Assembly: GCF_002794355.1 (NCBI RefSeq)
Contig: NZ_PGOI01000002.1
Coordinates: 310,001-374,000, forward strand
Direction of reading: 5' to 3'
Length of the DNA stretch: 64,000 bases
Source: Pseudorhodobacter sp. MZDSW-24AT
GTDB taxonomy: Bacteria > Pseudomonadota > Alphaproteobacteria > Rhodobacterales > Rhodobacteraceae
Shown here piece after piece: positions 60,531-64,000 of this stretch (positions are counted from its first letter, which is position 1; every line of letters begins with the position of its first letter). Under the pieces are notes generated by a model. It worked only from the letters and a program-made list of their open reading frames with translations, was not told the origin of the DNA and did not search any database. The translations under genes were made by a program, and so were the position numbers.

Positions 60531-60753
60531 GAATTCTCCTGTCTTGGGATCGGTCTTCAAATCTGCCCTAACAACGTGGCGTTTTGCAGCGCGGTTCCAC
60601 CCCTCTCGCGCAAGCGTGACCACGCGTGACGCAGGCAAGCCCCGCTTGACGATGCGTCATCGCGAAAAAATCCCGCCCACAATGCGCTTTTCTTTTGCCA
60701 AACCGCCCACTAACCTCTGGCGCAGGATAAAAATCCGACAAGGGAGACATTCA

Positions 60754-61935
60754 ATGAAAAAACTGCTTCTCGCTACGGCCGCCACCGGTCTTTTCGCCGG
60801 GGCCGCTGCGGCTGAAGACATCAAGATGGGCATCATCCTCGGCTTCACCGGCCCGCTGGAATCCATCACCCCGAATATGGCCACCGGCGCCGAGCTGGCG
60901 ATCAGCGAAGTGAACGCCTCGGGCAAGTTCACCTTGGGCAACGTCGTGCCGGTCCGCGCCGATTCGACCTGCATCGACGCTGCCGCCGCAACCGCTGCGG
61001 CCGACCGTCTGATCACCGCCGAAGGCATCAAGGCCATCATGGGCGCCGATTGCTCGGGCGTCACCGGTGCCATCCTGCAAAACGCGGCCCGCACCAACGG
61101 GATCGGGATGATCTCGCCTTCGGCGACCTCGCCCGCGCTCTCGACCGCCGAAGATGACGGCCTGTTCTTCCGCACCGCCCCGTCGGATGCCCGCCAAGGC
61201 GTGGTGATGACCGAAATCCTGATGGACAAGGGCATCAAGACCGTCGCGCTGACCTACACCAACAACGACTACGGCAAGGGTCTGGCCGACAGCTTCGCCG
61301 AAGCCTTCACCGCGGCCGGCGGCACCGTCACCATCAACGCCCCCCACGAAGACGACAAGGCCGACTATTCGGCAGAAGTCGCCTCGCTGGCCTCGGCGGG
61401 CGGCGAAGTGCTGGTGGTCGCGGGCTACACCGACAAGGGCGGCAAGTCGATCATTCAGGCCTCGCTCGATTCGGGGGCTTTCGACACCTTCGTTCTGCCC
61501 GACGGCATGGTCGGCCAGAAGCTGGTCGATGACATCGGCGAAGGCCTGACCGGCTCCTTCGGTCAGTATCCCGGCACCGACAGCCAAGGCGCCGAGCTCT
61601 TCCAAGGCCTCGCCACCGCCGCCGGATTCGACGGCACCTCGGCCTTCGCACCGGAATCCTATGACGCCGCCGCGCTGATCATGCTCGCCATGGCCGCCGC
61701 CGGGTCGACCGACTCCAAGGAATGGTCCACCAAGGTGATGGATCTGGCCAACGCCCCGGGCGAGCCGATCCTGCCGGGCGAACTCGGCAAGGCGCTGGAG
61801 CTGATCGCGGCCGGCACCGACATCGATTATGTCGGCGCGACCGCCGTCGAACTCATCGGGCCGGGCGAAAGCGCGGGCAACTACCGTGAGATCGAGATCA
61901 AGGACGGCAAGATCGAAACCGTCCGGTTCCGCTGA
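60754..61935 (+). CDS. Branched-chain amino acid-type ABC transporter substrate-binding protein
   Basis: A periplasmic receptor of 393 residues with a signal peptide (KKLLLATAATGLFAGAAAAE). The mature protein shows the type I periplasmic-binding pattern: MGIILGFTGPLESITPNMATGAELAISEVNASG in pieces, DRLITAEGIKAIMGADCSG, SPSATSPALS and TYTNNDYGKGLADSF. AGGGAGA precedes the ATG. It leads the operon with livG, livF and livH. Binding of leucine-type amino acids is the family default; amides or urea are possible. Confidence 0.92.
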   Translation: MKKLLLATAATGLFAGAAAAEDIKMGIILGFTGPLESITPNMATGAELAISEVNASGKFTLGNVVPVRADSTCIDAAAATAAADRLITAEGIKAIMGADCSGVTGAILQNAARTNGIGMISPSATSPALSTAEDDGLFFRTAPSDARQGVVMTEILMDKGIKTVALTYTNNDYGKGLADSFAEAFTAAGGTVTINAPHEDDKADYSAEVASLASAGGEVLVVAGYTDKGGKSIIQASLDSGAFDTFVLPDGMVGQKLVDDIGEGLTGSFGQYPGTDSQGAELFQGLATAAGFDGTSAFAPESYDAAALIMLAMAAAGSTDSKEWSTKVMDLANAPGEPILPGELGKALELIAAGTDIDYVGATAVELIGPGESAGNYREIEIKDGKIETVRFR

Positions 61936-62051
61936 TCGCGGCCAAAGGTCACCAAGCACGGCCCGGAGAGCGCTCCGGGCCGTTGCCACAAGCGAAGGCC
62001 TCCGCGCCCGGAAAATCCGGATGCTGCGACGGAAGGCTCAGGGGATGATGA

Positions 62052-62834
62052 ATGATCCAGGTCGACAACCTTCACCGCCATTTCGGCGGCTTTCGTGCGG
62101 TGGACGGCGCCTCGCTCTCTATCGACACCGGCTCCATCACGGGCCTGATCGGTCCGAACGGCGCGGGCAAGACCACGCTGTTCAACGTGGTGGCCGGGCG
62201 GCTGAAGCCCACCAGCGGCACCGTGCGCATGGCGGGCGAAGACATCACCGGCCTGCCGCCGCATGAGCTGTTCCACAAGGGCCTGCTGCGCACCTTCCAG
62301 ATCGCACATGAATTCGGCTCCATGTCCTGTGTCGAGAACCTGATGATGGTCCCGGGCGCCCAGATGGGCGAAACCCTGTGGAACGCGTGGTTCCGCCGCG
62401 GCGCCGTGCGCGCCGAAGAGGAACGCCTGCGCGCCAAGGCGCATGACGTGCTGAAATTCCTCACCATCGACCATCTGGCGGATCAGAAGGCCAGCCAGAT
62501 TTCGGGCGGGCAGAAAAAGCTCTTGGAGCTGGGGCGCACGATGATGGTGGATGCGCGCATCGTGTTTCTCGATGAAGTGGGCGCGGGCGTGAACCGTACC
62601 CTTCTGAACACCATCGGCGACGCTATCGTGCGGCTCAATCAGGAACGCGGCTACACGTTCTGCGTCATCGAACATGACATGGAGTTCATCGGCCGCCTCT
62701 GCAACCCGGTGATCTGCATGGCCGAAGGCAAGGTTCTGGCGCAAGGCACGGTGGACGAGGTCAAGAATGATGAACGGGTGATCGAGGCCTATCTCGGCAC
62801 CGGATTGAAGAACAAGGTAACGGCACATGGCTGA
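62052..62834 (+). CDS. livG: Branched-chain amino acid-type ABC transporter ATP-binding protein LivG
   Basis: The 260-residue ATPase has Walker A GPNGAGKTT near residue 38-46, the LivG-type RTFQIAHEF, signature ISGGQKKLLELGR and Walker B IVFLDEVGAG. The usual P after DE is V here, a mild deviation in the D-loop region (DEVGAGVNRT instead of DEPxAGxN). It ends with the LivG C-terminal VIEAYLGTGLKNK. It is 116 bp after the binding protein. Confidence 0.93.
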   Translation: MIQVDNLHRHFGGFRAVDGASLSIDTGSITGLIGPNGAGKTTLFNVVAGRLKPTSGTVRMAGEDITGLPPHELFHKGLLRTFQIAHEFGSMSCVENLMMVPGAQMGETLWNAWFRRGAVRAEEERLRAKAHDVLKFLTIDHLADQKASQISGGQKKLLELGRTMMVDARIVFLDEVGAGVNRTLLNTIGDAIVRLNQERGYTFCVIEHDMEFIGRLCNPVICMAEGKVLAQGTVDEVKNDERVIEAYLGTGLKNKVTAHG

Positions 62835-62844
62835 TCAGACGCAG

Positions 62845-62920
62845 CTGATTTTCTGCGAGAATCAGAACACGCCCTCTGCTTGCGCGCAGAGGGACGACGC
62901 GAATTTTCGCAGAAAATTCG
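62845..62920 (+). repeat. Composite palindromic element between livG and livF
   Basis: Three hairpins follow one another: CTGATTTTC-TGC-GAGAATCAG (62845-62865), CCCTCTGC-TTGCGC-GCAGAGGG (62872-62893) and the GAATTTTC-GCA-GAAAATTC palindrome (62900-62920). The two AT-rich units have opposite orientation (loops TGC and GCA). The element fills most of the 101-bp intra-operon gap and could modulate mRNA stability between livG and livF. Confidence 0.8.
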
Positions 62921-62935
62921 GGGGAGACCGGACCG

Positions 62936-63646
62936 ATGGCTGAACCTTTCCTGATCGGTGACGCCATGACCGGCGGCTATGGCGGCGCCGACATCCTGCA
63001 CGCCTGCACCATCGCGGTGGAACCGGGCGAAATCGCCGTCATCGTCGGCCCCAATGGCGCGGGCAAATCCACCGCCATGAAGGCGGTCTTCGGCATGCTC
63101 AAGCTGCGCGGCGGCAGCGTCCGGCTCAAGGGCGAGGACATCACCAGCCTCACGCCCCAAGCCCGCGTCGCCAAAGGCATGGCCTTCGTGCCGCAAACCA
63201 GCAACATCTTCACCTCGATGACGGTGGAGGAAAACCTTGAAATGGGCGCCTTCCTGCGCCGCGACGACATCAAGGGCACCATGGAACAGGTCTATGGCCT
63301 CTTCCCCATCCTCAAGCAAAAGCGCCTGCAACCCGCGGGCGAGCTTTCCGGCGGCCAGCGCCAGCAGGTCGCCGTCGGCCGCGCGCTGATGACCCAACCC
63401 TCCGTCCTCATGCTGGATGAACCCACCGCCGGGGTCAGCCCGATCGTGATGGACGAGCTGTTCGACCGCATCATCGAAGTTGCCCGCACCGGCATCTCCA
63501 TCCTGATGGTGGAACAGAACGCCCGTCAGGCGCTCGAGATCGCCGACAAAGGCTATGTGCTGGTGCAAGGCGCCAACCGCTTCACCGGCACCGGACAGGC
63601 CCTGCTGGCCGATCCGGATGTGCGCAAATCCTTCCTCGGGGGCTGA
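62936..63646 (+). CDS. livF: Branched-chain amino acid-type ABC transporter ATP-binding protein LivF
   Basis: The 236-residue ATPase has Walker A GPNGAGKST, the LivF-type GMAFVPQTSNIFTSMTVEENLEMG in pieces, signature LSGGQRQQVAVGRALM and Walker B LMLDEPTAGVSP. The H-loop position reads LMVEQNARQAL, as is usual for LivF. GGGGGAG lies 8-14 bases before the ATG, partly formed by the palindromic element. It precedes livH by 3 bp. Confidence 0.94.
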   Translation: MAEPFLIGDAMTGGYGGADILHACTIAVEPGEIAVIVGPNGAGKSTAMKAVFGMLKLRGGSVRLKGEDITSLTPQARVAKGMAFVPQTSNIFTSMTVEENLEMGAFLRRDDIKGTMEQVYGLFPILKQKRLQPAGELSGGQRQQVAVGRALMTQPSVLMLDEPTAGVSPIVMDELFDRIIEVARTGISILMVEQNARQALEIADKGYVLVQGANRFTGTGQALLADPDVRKSFLGG

Positions 63647-63649
63647 TCC

Positions 63650-64000
63650 ATGGATATCCTGAACGCCCTCGTGGCCTTTCTCAATTTCGTCTTCATCCCC
63701 GGCCTTGCCTATGGCGCGCAGCTGGCGCTGGGCGCTCTGGGCGCCACGCTGATCTATTCGATCCTGCGCTTTTCCAACTTCGCCCATGGCGATACCATGG
63801 CGATCGGCACGGTCTTCGTGATCCTGCTGACATGGGGGCTGCAATCCATGGGCATCGGCTTTGGCCCGCTGCCCACAGCGCTTCTGGCCTTGCCCGTGGG
63901 CATCCTGCTCACCGCCCTCCTGCTTCTGGCCACCGACCGCGCGGTCTACCGCTATTACCGCCGCGTCAAGGCCGCCCCGGTCATCCTCGTGATGGCCTCG
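63650..64000 (+). CDS. livH: Branched-chain amino acid-type ABC transporter permease LivH, cut by window edge
   Basis: The first 117 codons are present and open to the end of the window. They begin MDILNALVAFLNFVF, then the membrane helix region LAYGAQLALGALGATLIYSIL. The permease hallmark RFSNFAHGDTMAIG follows, then further helices and ATDRAVYRYYRRVKAAP before the edge. This is the N-terminal third of a LivH-type permease; livM is expected next. Confidence 0.9.
   Translation, partial: MDILNALVAFLNFVFIPGLAYGAQLALGALGATLIYSILRFSNFAHGDTMAIGTVFVILLTWGLQSMGIGFGPLPTALLALPVGILLTALLLLATDRAVYRYYRRVKAAPVILVMAS

Overview
The window is a contiguous piece of a GC-rich alphaproteobacterial chromosome, most likely from the Rhodobacteraceae (Rhodobacter/Gemmobacter/Paracoccus type). 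The reasons are gene order and family content: the pyrH-frr-uppS-cdsA-dxr-rseP-bamA-skp-fabZ-lpxA-lpxI run, the lptF-lptG-lptD-surA-pdxA-rsmA run, prfA-prmC next to a DUF4167 gene, LpxI rather than LpxH, and a protein with a VPLPA-type sorting tail. Nearly all genes are housekeeping or transport genes. I see no prophage, insertion sequence, CRISPR array, rRNA or tRNA gene.

Layout. 1-11.2 kb (minus strand): an envelope-building operon from nucleotide and translation functions (pyrH, frr) through isoprenoid and phospholipid precursors (uppS, cdsA, dxr), the intramembrane protease RseP, a 45-residue membrane microprotein, the outer-membrane assembly proteins BamA and Skp, and lipid A / fatty acid enzymes (fabZ, lpxA, lpxI). 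11.3-19.6 kb (plus): miaA, an AraC regulator, and a four-gene peptide-type ABC importer with a fused double ATPase. 19.6-23 kb (minus): a Mth938-like gene with secF, secD and yajC. 23.2-28.5 kb (plus): serS, a TspO-like membrane protein, an ABC-F ATPase, MarC and a membrane-anchored aspartic protease. 28.6-30.6 kb (minus): holC and pepA. 30.8-38.4 kb (plus): LPS export (lptF, lptG, lptD), the chaperone surA, pdxA and rsmA. 38.5-41.7 kb (minus): DUF4167, prmC, prfA. 41.8-56 kb is a mosaic of short units: AI-2E-type permease, DUF1499, agmatinase, M20 amidohydrolase, mazG, an orphan iron-binding protein, a BNR-repeat protein, nucleoside hydrolase, phoR, gamma carbonic anhydrase-like, gmk, yicC, a PAS protein and class II DAHP synthase. 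56.1-60.5 kb: a GlxA-type regulator, a lower-GC surface protein with a VPLPA-type tail, and a PQQ-type sugar dehydrogenase. 60.7-64 kb (plus): a branched-chain amino acid ABC importer that runs off the end in livH.

The most unusual signal lies between the genes. There are two interspersed intergenic repeat subfamilies with exactly conserved flanks around a variable trinucleotide (GGGATATTT-N3-AACAGATGA, three copies; GGGAGTATTT-N3-AAAGGTGCAA, three copies). A separate family of short AT-rich palindromes (core GAATTTTCGCAGAAAATTC) sits beside GC hairpins. The microprotein between rseP and bamA and the compositionally distinct surface-protein gene are the best gene-level candidates for follow-up.
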